64,000 nucleotides of DNA from Candidatus Zhuqueibacterota bacterium. Its GTDB lineage: Bacteria; Zhuqueibacterota; Zhuqueibacteria; Oceanimicrobiales; Oceanimicrobiaceae. Positions 28,898 through 37,451 of this stretch are shown here, one piece after another. The stretch spans positions 124,001 to 188,000 of the forward strand of contig JAJDAF010000050.1 in NCBI GenBank assembly GCA_029261995.1. Reading direction: 5' to 3'. Position 1 is the first letter of the stretch. Each line of letters opens with the position of its first letter. The notes under the pieces were generated by a model, which saw only the letters and a list, made by a program, of their open reading frames with translations, was not told where the DNA came from and did no database searches. The position numbers and the translations under genes were made by a program.

Positions 28898-29392
28898 ATG
28901 CTCATCATCCTCTATGTCGTTCTGTTTACGCTCTCAATTGTTGTCCAGTTAAAGGTTGTCCCTTTGTTTTCAGTCGCCGGGATTACGCCGAATCTGGTTT
29001 TGATTCTGGTTATTTCCGTGGCGTTCAGAGCCGGAAAAATTGTTGGAGTGGGCGCCGGCTTTGTGGCGGGAGTGGTGATTGATGCTTTCAGCTCCGGCCT
29101 GTTCGGCATCTCGTCGCTGGCCAATGTCCTGTGCGCCTTTGTGGCCGGTTCCTGGCCTCCTGAGCAGATCAGACGTCCCGCCGTGGTGTCGGGTCAACTG
29201 TTGAGCGCCACCCTGATTCATGACTTGGTGTATTTTTGGTTCTTGACAATTGGAACCAGTTTTGGGCCATGGCATGTGCTGTTCAACACGGTGCTGCCGC
29301 ACACATTGTACACTATGGTCTTCATGGCCATCGCGTATATGATGCTGCCAAAAGCCTTTGCAGGCAAAGCACGTGAGTACCGGAGCATTTGA
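28898..29392 (+). CDS. mreD: Rod shape-determining protein MreD
   Basis: A 164-residue inner-membrane protein with five or six hydrophobic helices, starting MLIILYVVLFTLSIVVQLKVVP and containing the family stretch AGVVIDAFSSGLFGISSL near residue 55. MreD sequences are weakly conserved, so the call rests on size, topology and position between mreC and PBP2. The stop overlaps the next ATG (TGATG). Confidence 0.93.
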   Translation: MLIILYVVLFTLSIVVQLKVVPLFSVAGITPNLVLILVISVAFRAGKIVGVGAGFVAGVVIDAFSSGLFGISSLANVLCAFVAGSWPPEQIRRPAVVSGQLLSATLIHDLVYFWFLTIGTSFGPWHVLFNTVLPHTLYTMVFMAIAYMMLPKAFAGKAREYRSI

Positions 29393-31164
29393 TGGATGCC
29401 GGCCGTCAACATCGATTTTACAAAGTTTTTGCTGCGCTGCTATTTGCCATATTGATTGGCAAGCTGGCGCAGCTTCAGCTCTACAGCGGTGAAAAGTACT
29501 ATTCTGAGTCCGAACGCAACCGGGTTCGTGACGTTGTACTTGAAGCGCCGCGTGGCCAGATTCTTGACCGGAATGGCAAGATCCTGGTCGATAGCCGCCC
29601 TGCCTATTCAGTATCCGTGATTCCGTACGAATTCCGGCAGTCTGACAGTGCGCTTGTGTTGCTTGCGTCCATTCTGGGCCTGGAGCCTGATGCCCTCAAA
29701 AGCAAAATCAAGAAAGAGAAGATCAGCAATTTTTCGCCCGTCAGAATTAAGCGGCAGGTCGATTTCAAAGAGCTGAGCGATATCGAAGAGCACCGCCTCG
29801 ACTTGCCGGGTGTTTTTTATGGCATCGAGCCAAAGCGGTACTATCCTGGTGGAGTGAAGGCGCCACACCTGTTTGGTTACCTCGGTGAAGTCACTTCGCA
29901 TGAGTTGGAGAGGGTCGATCCCGGACTCTACCGGGCCGGTGATTTTATAGGCAAGAGTGGCATCGAGCTGAAGTACGAGGACGACTTGCGTGGGGCCGCC
30001 GGCGTCAAGTTTGTGGAGGTCGATGTCCTGGGTCGTGAGGTTCGCGGACTGGAAGAGTTGGGGGGCCAGCTTCCTATTTCTGGCCACAATCTTTACATGA
30101 CGATCGATGCCAGACTTCAGCAATATCTGGAAGAGCGGATGGTCGGCAAAAAAGGGGCGGCTGTCATTCTTGACCCTCGCAATGGCGATGTGCTCGCGAT
30201 TCTCAGCGGGCCGGACTATGAGCCGGAATTGTTTTCCAATCCGCTGACCCAGGAAATCTGGAGCAGCCTCGTCAATCATGAACAAAAACCGCTGTACAAT
30301 CGTGCCTGCTTGAGCTTGTATCCGCCCGGCTCGACCTATAAATTGGTCGTTGTGGCGGCAGGTCTCGAGACAGGAAAAATCAACCCTGATGAACGGATTA
30401 CCTGCCGGGGCTCTTACCGATTTGGCAGGCGTGCCTTCAAGTGCTGGAAGAAAGAAGGGCACGGTTCCGTCAACCTGATTGAAGCGATTCAGGGCTCCTG
30501 CAATGTCTACTTCTATCAGAAGGGTCTCGAGATTGGCCTAGAAAACTGGGCAAAATTCTCGAGATTGTTTCGGTTTGGCTCGAAAACCGGCATCGATCTG
30601 CCGAGCGAGAGTGCCGGTCTCGTCCCGGATTCGGCCTACTTCAATGCAAAATATGGCAACAGAGGCTGGACCAAAGGCCTGCTGCTAAACCTCTCAGTTG
30701 GCCAGGGCGATTTGCTGACAACACCGCTGCAAATGGCTTGGTTTGCCATGGTTCTGGGCAACGAAGGCGTTGGATATGAACCTCGACTGATCAGGAAAAT
30801 CGTTAACCCAGCAAGCGAGCAAGTCGTTCTTGACCGGCCGGTACGGGTTGACATTCGTGGTACATCCGCAAAGACCTACGCCACAATCAAAGAGGGAATG
30901 TCGAGAGTCGTAAATGCCCATCCCGGCGGCACCGCTAGGGCGGCGCGCGTACCTGGTATTGAGGTCTGTGGCAAAACGGGTACCGCCCAAAACCCGCACG
31001 GCAAGAGCCATGCATGGTTCATCGGCTTTGCGCCGCGCGAAAATCCTGAGATTGCTTTTTGCGTCATGGTAGAGAACGGTGGCGGCGGTGGTGCAGTTGC
31101 CGCTCCGATCGCCGGTGGCTTGCTGAGACTCTATTTTGAGAACCAGGAGATTGTCTTCAAGTGA
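29392..31164 (+). CDS. mrdA: Penicillin-binding protein 2, elongasome transpeptidase
   Basis: A class B PBP that cross-links new glycan strands during elongation. The 590-residue protein has an N-terminal membrane anchor (FAALLFAILIGKLAQLQLY), the PBP dimerisation region (RGQILDRNGKILVDSRPAYSV near residue 50) and a transpeptidase domain with the three catalytic motifs: S314-TYK, S369-CN and K528-TG. ATG 29392 (GGAG upstream) is taken over the TTG at 29389. The stop overlaps the rodA GTG. Confidence 0.97.
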   Translation: MDAGRQHRFYKVFAALLFAILIGKLAQLQLYSGEKYYSESERNRVRDVVLEAPRGQILDRNGKILVDSRPAYSVSVIPYEFRQSDSALVLLASILGLEPDALKSKIKKEKISNFSPVRIKRQVDFKELSDIEEHRLDLPGVFYGIEPKRYYPGGVKAPHLFGYLGEVTSHELERVDPGLYRAGDFIGKSGIELKYEDDLRGAAGVKFVEVDVLGREVRGLEELGGQLPISGHNLYMTIDARLQQYLEERMVGKKGAAVILDPRNGDVLAILSGPDYEPELFSNPLTQEIWSSLVNHEQKPLYNRACLSLYPPGSTYKLVVVAAGLETGKINPDERITCRGSYRFGRRAFKCWKKEGHGSVNLIEAIQGSCNVYFYQKGLEIGLENWAKFSRLFRFGSKTGIDLPSESAGLVPDSAYFNAKYGNRGWTKGLLLNLSVGQGDLLTTPLQMAWFAMVLGNEGVGYEPRLIRKIVNPASEQVVLDRPVRVDIRGTSAKTYATIKEGMSRVVNAHPGGTARAARVPGIEVCGKTGTAQNPHGKSHAWFIGFAPRENPEIAFCVMVENGGGGGAVAAPIAGGLLRLYFENQEIVFK

Positions 31165-32393
31165 GTACGCTCAACAACCGGTTCGTCCGGGATTTTGACA
31201 TTGGCCTTTTGCTGGCCGTAACAGCGCTGATCGCTATCGGTCTGGTCTCAATTTTCAGTGCGACTTATGTTGTCGAGTCTGAAGCGAATCAACTCAAATT
31301 CGCGAAGCAACTGGTCTGGGCCATTATTGGTATGGCCGCCGTCGCCGGTGCTGGACTTACATCGATCAAGTTTTTTCAAAAGAATGCCTATTTACTCTAC
31401 GGGCTTGGCATTGCTCTGCTGATTCTGGTTCTGTTCGTTGGCACCGGCGCAGGAACGAGGCGCTGGATTGCTCTTGGCCCTGCTTCAATTCAGCCGGCAG
31501 AATTCGCCAAGGTAGGGACTCTGCTTGCTCTGGCACGATATCTGAGTGATAAAAACCGGAACCTCGACAACCTTCGCGAAATGGCGGTGGCGTTCGGACT
31601 GGTCCTCATTCCACTGCTTCTGGTCATGAAGCAACCGGACCTCGGTTCGGCTTTGGTCTTTCTGGCCTTGATCCTCCCCCTCTTGCACTGGGCCGGCCTT
31701 TCGTCGGTCGTCCTATTTGTTCTACTGGCCCCCTTGATCAGCCTTGTTTCCGCCTTCAATTACTACACCTTCTTTGCTGCGATTCTAATCATTAGCCTCG
31801 TCCTGTTTCTCTTTAGACGCGGTATAACGTTCTTTCTTATCAATTTTATCATAAACATCGGGGTTGGCATTGCCACTGATCGCATGTGGGATCTATTGAA
31901 GGACTACCAAAAGAACCGGATCTTGACCTTCCTCGGTCTGGTCCAGGATCCGCATGGCCTCGGGTACCAGGTAATTCAGTCCAAGGTGGCCATCGGCTCG
32001 GGAGGTGCGTGGGGCAAGGGCTTTCTCGACGGGACCCAGACTCATCTCAGGTTCCTGCCTGAGCAACACACCGATTTCATTTTCTGCGTGGTGGGAGAGG
32101 AATTTGGCTTCATCGGGGCTTTGGTCGTGTTGGCCCTATTCTGTTACATCGTTTACAAAGGAATTGATATCGCGACAAACGTGAAAAGCAACTTTTCCAG
32201 CTTGCTCGCATTCGGGGGAACCGCAATCTTTCTTTTTCAGATTTTTGTCAACGTTGGAATGACTACCGGGATCATGCCCGTAACCGGATTGCCCCTGCCG
32301 TTTCTGAGTTATGGCGGTTCATCTCTCCTGGCCAATCTCATCATAGTTGGGCTTCTGTTGAACGCCTCCAGAAAGCGCTTCGAATACCTATAA
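31161..32393 (+). CDS. rodA: Peptidoglycan glycosyltransferase RodA (SEDS family)
   Basis: A ten-helix membrane enzyme that polymerises lipid II into glycan strands together with PBP2. In 410 residues it shows the SEDS features RWIALGPASIQPAEFAKVG near residue 97, KQPDLGSALVF near 155 (with the essential Asp), FLPEQHTDFIFCVVGEEFGF near 295, and the end motif MPVTGLPLPFLSYGGSSLLAN. A GTG start overlaps the PBP2 stop (GTGA). Confidence 0.96.
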   Translation: MSTLNNRFVRDFDIGLLLAVTALIAIGLVSIFSATYVVESEANQLKFAKQLVWAIIGMAAVAGAGLTSIKFFQKNAYLLYGLGIALLILVLFVGTGAGTRRWIALGPASIQPAEFAKVGTLLALARYLSDKNRNLDNLREMAVAFGLVLIPLLLVMKQPDLGSALVFLALILPLLHWAGLSSVVLFVLLAPLISLVSAFNYYTFFAAILIISLVLFLFRRGITFFLINFIINIGVGIATDRMWDLLKDYQKNRILTFLGLVQDPHGLGYQVIQSKVAIGSGGAWGKGFLDGTQTHLRFLPEQHTDFIFCVVGEEFGFIGALVVLALFCYIVYKGIDIATNVKSNFSSLLAFGGTAIFLFQIFVNVGMTTGIMPVTGLPLPFLSYGGSSLLANLIIVGLLLNASRKRFEYL

Positions 32394-32433
32394 TGCCACC
32401 AGCCGCCACTCGCTGCAGATTGTTAGATTTGGC

Positions 32434-32462
32434 TTGACTTTTAGACGCGAGTTTAATAAATT
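32434..32462 (+). promoter_or_regulatory. Putative sigma70-type promoter
   Basis: TTGACT (32434-32439), a 17-base spacer and TAAATT (32457-32462), 40 bases before the ATG at 32503. The gap from rodA is 109 bases and contains no terminator I can see. Confidence 0.45.
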
Positions 32463-32502
32463 CTAACTCAATAATTATATTTGCATTAAGCGAGGTTTCC
32501 TC

Positions 32503-33666
32503 ATGAAAGGGAAAGCAGAACTAGCCTTTGCAGGATGGCTTCTGTTTTGGGGACTGTCAGCAAATGCTTTTGCCGGGGGAGATTGGCAAGTGGGGCTGGG
32601 CTTAAGTGCGGGAGTCAGCCGTTTAGAGGGGGATCTGAAGAAACCGAATTTGAGTCCGCTGGTGGTCGGGCACATTCGTGTTCTGCCAGTGCCCTATGTC
32701 GCTCTTGATGGCTCGTTTGGTTTTTCTTCTTTGGGGGCAAGCAGTCACCCCACGTTCACGGATTTTAAGACGACGATCGTTCCATTCGAACTGAGTGCGA
32801 TTTTCAACTTCCTACCATTCAGAACGGTGAATCCTTATGTGTTTGCCGGCGGCGGCGGGGTCTTTTGGAAAGCAAAGGGTACGGACGCCACCGGAGCCAG
32901 TGTCACTGCTGAAGATGGCATTGATTCTTTCTTTAAGGTGGGTGCAGGATTGGAATTTCGCATAGCTCGGAGCGTTGGAGTGAGTTTAGGAGCGACCTAC
33001 CGTCTTTCTTTGACCGATGCATTCGACCAAATCAATCAAGGCGATGAGGACGATCAAGTCTTGAATGCGCATGCCGGGTTCACTTACTACTTTGGGGGCG
33101 GCGGCCATGATAGAGACCACGACCTCATTCCCGACGAGCTTGACCTGATGCCGGAGATAGCTGAAGATCGCGACGGCTATCTTGACCATGACGGCATCCC
33201 TGAAAAGAACCCGAATCCCATCGCCATGAGCTCCATTGACGCTCCCTTCAATGATGCCAACGGCGCAGCATCTCCGATTGTGATTCACCACATTATTGAA
33301 ACGGCCGAATCGGGGAAAGATTTGTCGGTAAAAGCACAGGTTTATTCAGAGAGACCACTGAAAGTGGTAGCTGCCTTGTATAGACCGTCTGGAACACGGC
33401 GGTGGAACGTTATCAAACTGGACGGCAACGAGGAGAATCTCTATACGGGTGAGATTCCTGGTTATGCCGTTACTGATGATGGTTTAGAATATTGTGTTGT
33501 GGCCGTAGATGAGTCTCTGAGTGGCGTGGGCTACTCAGGGTTGCCAAACAAACCTATCGGTGTAAAAGTATCTCCGAGTGGCACAGTCTGGCGGATTGTT
33601 GGAGGAACAGTGGGAGCTGCGGCAATTGGTACAGCTTCTTACCTCGTGTTGAGAAAACAAGAGTAA
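32503..33666 (+). CDS. Outer-membrane protein with beta-barrel and Asp-rich calcium-type linker
   Basis: A 387-residue protein. A signal peptide (LAFAGWLLFWGLSANAFAG) is followed by an eight-strand-type barrel region (about 25-200; QVGLGLSAGVSRLEG, NPYVFAGGGGVFWKAK, VGVSLGATYRLSL). Next comes an Asp-rich segment (DRDHDLIPDELDLMP ... DRDGYLDHDGIPEKNPNP, about 203-245) like thrombospondin type 3 calcium repeats. A beta-rich domain (about 260-365) and a last hydrophobic helix (VGGTVGAAAIGTASYLVL) with LRKQE end the chain. The barrel-plus-TSP3 order recalls OmpA-type proteins, but there is no OmpA peptidoglycan-binding domain. Function unknown. Confidence 0.65.
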   Translation: MKGKAELAFAGWLLFWGLSANAFAGGDWQVGLGLSAGVSRLEGDLKKPNLSPLVVGHIRVLPVPYVALDGSFGFSSLGASSHPTFTDFKTTIVPFELSAIFNFLPFRTVNPYVFAGGGGVFWKAKGTDATGASVTAEDGIDSFFKVGAGLEFRIARSVGVSLGATYRLSLTDAFDQINQGDEDDQVLNAHAGFTYYFGGGGHDRDHDLIPDELDLMPEIAEDRDGYLDHDGIPEKNPNPIAMSSIDAPFNDANGAASPIVIHHIIETAESGKDLSVKAQVYSERPLKVVAALYRPSGTRRWNVIKLDGNEENLYTGEIPGYAVTDDGLEYCVVAVDESLSGVGYSGLPNKPIGVKVSPSGTVWRIVGGTVGAAAIGTASYLVLRKQE

Positions 33667-33710
33667 GTCTCACAGAAATTGCAAGGATTCAATTACGTGG
33701 AGGTAAGCAA

Positions 33711-34541
33711 ATGGATGGATTAAGAACTCGAAGTTTGAGTGAACTAACCCGGCTGGTTTCAAAAGTCTGCTTCGTAACTCTGCTCGTTTTGTCGCTCGGA
33801 TGCGGCGCCTCCCGGCAGAACGCCGACTACAACGATGATGATTCGATAGATATGGATGAGCTGCTTGGTGACGAAGATGACACCAAAACCTTCGAAAGTG
33901 GGTCTGATGAGGCTGAAGTCCTGAGGTTGCTGGGGATTACGCCTGCAGACCAGCAACCAGCCGCTGAGCCAGTTAGTGCCGTAGAAGAAGCACCGATGGC
34001 CAGTGAAATCGAAAAGGACATGCACGATTTGCGTCAACAATTGCTCGACCGAGACCGGCAAATCTCCGTCCTGCGGGCCGATTTGACCGAGAAAGAGTCA
34101 CAGATAAGTGATCTCAGAGTAAAGTCAGCGGATGCACGGATGAGCATGCCGACTGGCCGAGCAGGGGAGCCATCGCGAGAGTTTCGCGCCTCTTATCAGC
34201 AGGCGTTAAGCCAGTTCAAGTCTCGCAATTACTCTGATGCCCTTGCGACCTTCAGCCAGTTGATACAAAGGGATCCCAACAACTCCCTGTCAGACAATTG
34301 TCAATACTGGGCGGGTGAATGTCGGTATGCGGTAGGCAACTACAATCTTGCCATTACAGAGTTCGAACGGGTTTTTTCATACCCCAACTCTAACAAGAGT
34401 GATGATGCCCAGGTCATGATTGGTTTGTGTCATCTTAAGCTCGGAGAAACAAGCCAGGCGCGTACGGCCTTCAATCAGCTTCTGGTTAATTATCCAAAAA
34501 GCGAATACCGTGGTGTCGCTCAGAGGTACATATCAAACTAG
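33711..34541 (+). CDS. CpoB/YbgF-like TPR lipoprotein
   Basis: A 276-residue protein with a lipobox (VLSLGC near residue 31), an Asp-rich linker (NDDDSIDMDELLGDEDD), a coiled coil (KDMHDLRQQLLDRDRQISVLRADL and following) and three C-terminal TPR units (SYQQALSQFKSRNYSDALATF; YWAGECRYAVGNYNLAITEF; MIGLCHLKLGETSQARTAF). Coiled coil plus C-terminal TPR is the layout of CpoB/YbgF, which couples outer-membrane constriction with wall synthesis. tolQRAB and pal are not nearby, so the role is inferred from architecture only. A terminator follows. Confidence 0.75.
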   Translation: MDGLRTRSLSELTRLVSKVCFVTLLVLSLGCGASRQNADYNDDDSIDMDELLGDEDDTKTFESGSDEAEVLRLLGITPADQQPAAEPVSAVEEAPMASEIEKDMHDLRQQLLDRDRQISVLRADLTEKESQISDLRVKSADARMSMPTGRAGEPSREFRASYQQALSQFKSRNYSDALATFSQLIQRDPNNSLSDNCQYWAGECRYAVGNYNLAITEFERVFSYPNSNKSDDAQVMIGLCHLKLGETSQARTAFNQLLVNYPKSEYRGVAQRYISN

Positions 34542-34564
34542 TGTCGAAACGCCGACTTGAGAGC

Positions 34565-34595
34565 GGGTGGGAGCTAGTCTTCCACCCCTTTTTTT
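34565..34595 (+). terminator. Rho-independent terminator
   Basis: A 9-bp stem (GGGTGGGAG at 34565-34573 with CTTCCACCC at 34579-34587, one G-U pair) with a 5-base loop and a T-run ending at 34595. Confidence 0.88.
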
Positions 34596-34671
34596 GCGCA
34601 AATGCGCCAGCTGAAGTGAATTCTGCGGCAGCAGCACCGCCGGCCATGATCGGCTTCTGTGCCTTCGGGCA

Positions 34672-35670
34672 ATGTCTGAGCTGAGAAAAGACCCGATCAT
34701 TGGCAGGTGGGTGATTATCTCGACTTTGCGCGGCAAACGTCCGTCGGATTGGGGAAGCGAGTCATTCAGAGCGCGAGGCGGCTTCTGTCCGTTCTGTCCC
34801 GGCAATGAGGAGAAAACACCGCCGGAGATCATGGCCATTCGCACGATGACGACCGAAAAAGATATTCCAGGTTGGGAGATACGAGTTGTGCCCAACAAAT
34901 TTCCTGCGCTTCAAATCGAAGGTGAGCTTAAGCCCAGAGGTTTTGGGAACTACGACATGATGAACGGCATTGGTGCACACGAAGTCATCGTTGAAACCCC
35001 AAAACACTCGGCTGACCTGGCCGAGCTTGCAGAATCCCAGATTCTGCAGGTCTTGCAGGTGTTTCGTGATCGCATTCTCGATCTGAAGGGTGATTCGCGG
35101 TTCAAGTATATTCTGGTATTTAAAAATCATGGTATGGCAGCCGGTGCATCTTTGCAGCATTCCCATTCACAATTGATCGCAACGCCCATTATTCCCAAGC
35201 GGGTGTCCGAGGAGCTAAACGGCAGCAAGGAATTCTACGGCCAAAAAGAACGCTGTATCTTTTGTGATATCGTCAAACAGGAACTCGCCGCCGGCAGCCG
35301 GGTTGTCTCTGAAACGGAGCAGTTCGTCGTCGTCGAACCTTTTGCCCCGAGGTTTCCATTTGAAACATGGATCTTGCCACGCCAACATTACTCGCACTAC
35401 GAGACTATGCCTGCGACTATGTACGAAGGTTTGGCTCCAGTCCTTAAGGAATCTCTGACCCGAATAAACCTTGCTCTTGGCTTCCCTCCGTTTAATTTCG
35501 TTCTGCATTCGGCGCCGGTCCAGGATTCGCCCTTGCCGGAGTTTCACTGGCATTTCGAGATTATTCCGAAACTGGCGAAGGTGGCAGGGTTCGAGTGGGG
35601 CTCGGGCTTCTATATTAATCCAACCCCGCCCGAAATGGCGGCCGAACATTTGAGGGCAGTTCGCATCTAA
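34672..35670 (+). CDS. galT: Galactose-1-phosphate uridylyltransferase
   Basis: Exchanges UMP between UDP-glucose and galactose-1-phosphate. The 332-residue HIT-superfamily protein has the zinc-type CPFCPGNE motif near residue 40, a second Cys pair in CIFCDIV near 198, and the active-site HSHSQ near 160 (in place of the more common HPHGQ) whose second His is the nucleophile. Length and motifs fit GalT-1 homologues common in deep-branching bacteria, some of which act on other sugar-1-phosphates or as ADP-glucose phosphorylases. galK and galE are not adjacent. A GT5 homologue follows after 26 bases. Confidence 0.85.
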   Translation: MSELRKDPIIGRWVIISTLRGKRPSDWGSESFRARGGFCPFCPGNEEKTPPEIMAIRTMTTEKDIPGWEIRVVPNKFPALQIEGELKPRGFGNYDMMNGIGAHEVIVETPKHSADLAELAESQILQVLQVFRDRILDLKGDSRFKYILVFKNHGMAAGASLQHSHSQLIATPIIPKRVSEELNGSKEFYGQKERCIFCDIVKQELAAGSRVVSETEQFVVVEPFAPRFPFETWILPRQHYSHYETMPATMYEGLAPVLKESLTRINLALGFPPFNFVLHSAPVQDSPLPEFHWHFEIIPKLAKVAGFEWGSGFYINPTPPEMAAEHLRAVRI

Positions 35671-35696
35671 GAACCAACAATAATTTCTATGCAGGT

Positions 35697-37163
35697 ATGA
35701 AAAACAAACTTAAAATATTGTACGTAACACCCGAGGTCTTTCCGTTTGCTAGCCGTTCCGATTTGGCTGACGTGGCATCCTCCTATCCCAAGTTCATTAA
35801 GGGACAAGGGCATGACATTCGGGTGATGATGCCGAAATACAAGCATGTCAACGATCGAAAATATGTTCTGCGGGACGTTATCCGGCTCCAGGGTTTGAAG
35901 GTGAAAATTGGGGAGGATGACTACGAGGCCAATGGCAAGTCCGCGTTCATTCCGAACTCCAAAGTACAGGTCTATTTCCTGGACAACAAGCAATTGTTCG
36001 CCCAGGATGATAGATACTCCATCGCGAACGATGAGGCAACGAACTATGCCATTGCTCAACGCTTCATCTTCTTCAACCGTGCTTGTCTCGAGACTTTGCG
36101 GTTGCTGCACTGGCAGCCAGACATCATTCATTGCAATAATTGGCAGGCTGCTTTGATACCGCTATTTCTCAAGACCGCCTACGCATCAGATTCTTTTTTT
36201 GAGAATTCAAAAACTCTTCTTTCTATCCATGACCCGAGTCAGACAGGGGGGTTCAGCGAAGCCGTTTCCGGGCTCTTGGGTCTTGAAGAAAACCATGGGT
36301 TTCAGAAGTTTATCGATAAGAAGAATGGGTTCAACTTTCTGTTGTCCGGAGTTCGGGCCGCGGACGCAGTAAGCCTCACCGAAGAGCTACCTAAAACCAC
36401 TGTGGGAAGCGCACAACGCGATCTCGCGAGCCTCATCAAGCCCAGGGATGCGTTTGTTGGCATGGGCCACGGCATCGATTCTCAGGTCTGGAATCCGGAA
36501 TCAGATAAGCATTTGGAGAGCAAATACAGCCTTGATGATCTCCCAAGTAAACTTGACAATAAGAAGAAACTGTTGGAGATGTTTGAGCTGACCGCCAGCG
36601 ACGATTTGCCTGTCCTCAGTTTGGTACTTCAGCCCGGCGGCGAAGACCGCGATTCGAAATGGCTTGAGCAACTCGATTCAATCACTGAGCTGAACCTGCG
36701 TTTGGCCATCCTATGTGGAGCTGACCACGAGGAACAACTCACCGGGATTCGCGAGCGGCACGCCGGCAAGGTGTCCTTCCTGCAAGCAACCGATCCGCAG
36801 GTGTCTCACATGCTGGAGGCGGGTAGTGACATGTCGTTGAAGCTGGGCACCGAACGGCATGGAAGGTTGAGGTTGTTGCACAGCATGGCTTATGGCGCAA
36901 TTCCGCTGGTGGCCAGAGAAGCGAGCCCTACGTCTGCGATTCATGATTTTGATCCCAGTACCGGGACTGGAACCGGGTTTATTTTTGAATCCGGGGAGCC
37001 GGTTGCAGCAGTTCGACGGGCCGTCGATTGTTACGGCAACAAGGAGTCATGGAATCAGTTGGTTCGGAATGCAATGTCAGAGGAACATTCATGGGACATA
37101 TCGGCACAAAAATATCTGGACGCCTATTACGCTCTCATGGATAGCAAGGACGCCGAGAAATAA
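35697..37163 (+). CDS. GT5 glycogen/starch synthase homologue, probably catalytically inactive
   Basis: A 488-residue protein collinear with GlgA along its length: ILYVTPEVFPF at the N-terminus, DIIHCNNWQAALIP near 142, GHGIDSQVWNPESD near 258 and AYGAIPLVARE near 400. The residues that bind ADP-glucose and catalyse transfer in E. coli GlgA are all changed. The K15-TGG loop reads S19-RSD. The HAHDWH histidine is replaced (HCNNWQ). The R300/K305 pair in SRLTSQKG is absent (SLVLQPGG). E377 in the FEPCG loop is replaced (TERHG). It may be a regulatory or carbohydrate-binding pseudoenzyme. The frame is intact, which argues against simple decay. Confidence 0.75.
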   Translation: MKNKLKILYVTPEVFPFASRSDLADVASSYPKFIKGQGHDIRVMMPKYKHVNDRKYVLRDVIRLQGLKVKIGEDDYEANGKSAFIPNSKVQVYFLDNKQLFAQDDRYSIANDEATNYAIAQRFIFFNRACLETLRLLHWQPDIIHCNNWQAALIPLFLKTAYASDSFFENSKTLLSIHDPSQTGGFSEAVSGLLGLEENHGFQKFIDKKNGFNFLLSGVRAADAVSLTEELPKTTVGSAQRDLASLIKPRDAFVGMGHGIDSQVWNPESDKHLESKYSLDDLPSKLDNKKKLLEMFELTASDDLPVLSLVLQPGGEDRDSKWLEQLDSITELNLRLAILCGADHEEQLTGIRERHAGKVSFLQATDPQVSHMLEAGSDMSLKLGTERHGRLRLLHSMAYGAIPLVAREASPTSAIHDFDPSTGTGTGFIFESGEPVAAVRRAVDCYGNKESWNQLVRNAMSEEHSWDISAQKYLDAYYALMDSKDAEK

Positions 37164-37268
37164 AATAAAACTTTGTTAAAATACTTTGGAAACGCGTGGA
37201 ATTTGGATATTTTGTGTCTGCCATGCGTTTCTTTTTTTGTCTGCATCTCTTGTTTCATAAGGGTACAA

Positions 37269-37285
37269 TGTCCCGGCTTAGGACA
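37269..37285. promoter_or_regulatory. Inverted repeat TGTCC-N7-GGACA (possible activator site)
   Basis: A perfect 5-bp inverted repeat about 95-110 bases upstream of the -24/-12 element at 37379. More TGTC/GACA half-sites lie nearby (37215, 37239, 37287). Enhancer sites of sigma54 activators usually sit at this distance. No match to a named protein is claimed. Confidence 0.35.
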
Positions 37286-37378
37286 AGACAGGATTTGCCA
37301 TGGTGGTTTCTTCACGCCGAGTTCTGCCGAAAAACCTCTGGAGGTCACGAAAACTCGTAACCGAAATGTCCGTCGCGC

Positions 37379-37394
37379 TGGCACAGATTTTGTT
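37379..37394 (+). promoter_or_regulatory. Candidate sigma54 (-24/-12) promoter for the first polysaccharide run
   Basis: TGGCACAGATTTTGTT matches the sigma54 consensus TGGCACGNNNNTTGCW except at two positions (A for G at 7, T for C at 15). Spacing is exact. It lies 58 bases before the STAS-gene ATG, in a 288-base intergenic region that otherwise holds no gene. Confidence 0.5.
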
Positions 37395-37451
37395 AAGTGT
37401 AGAAAATTGAATTGTTAATGAATCACATGGTAGACCCCAATTCGGGATTTT

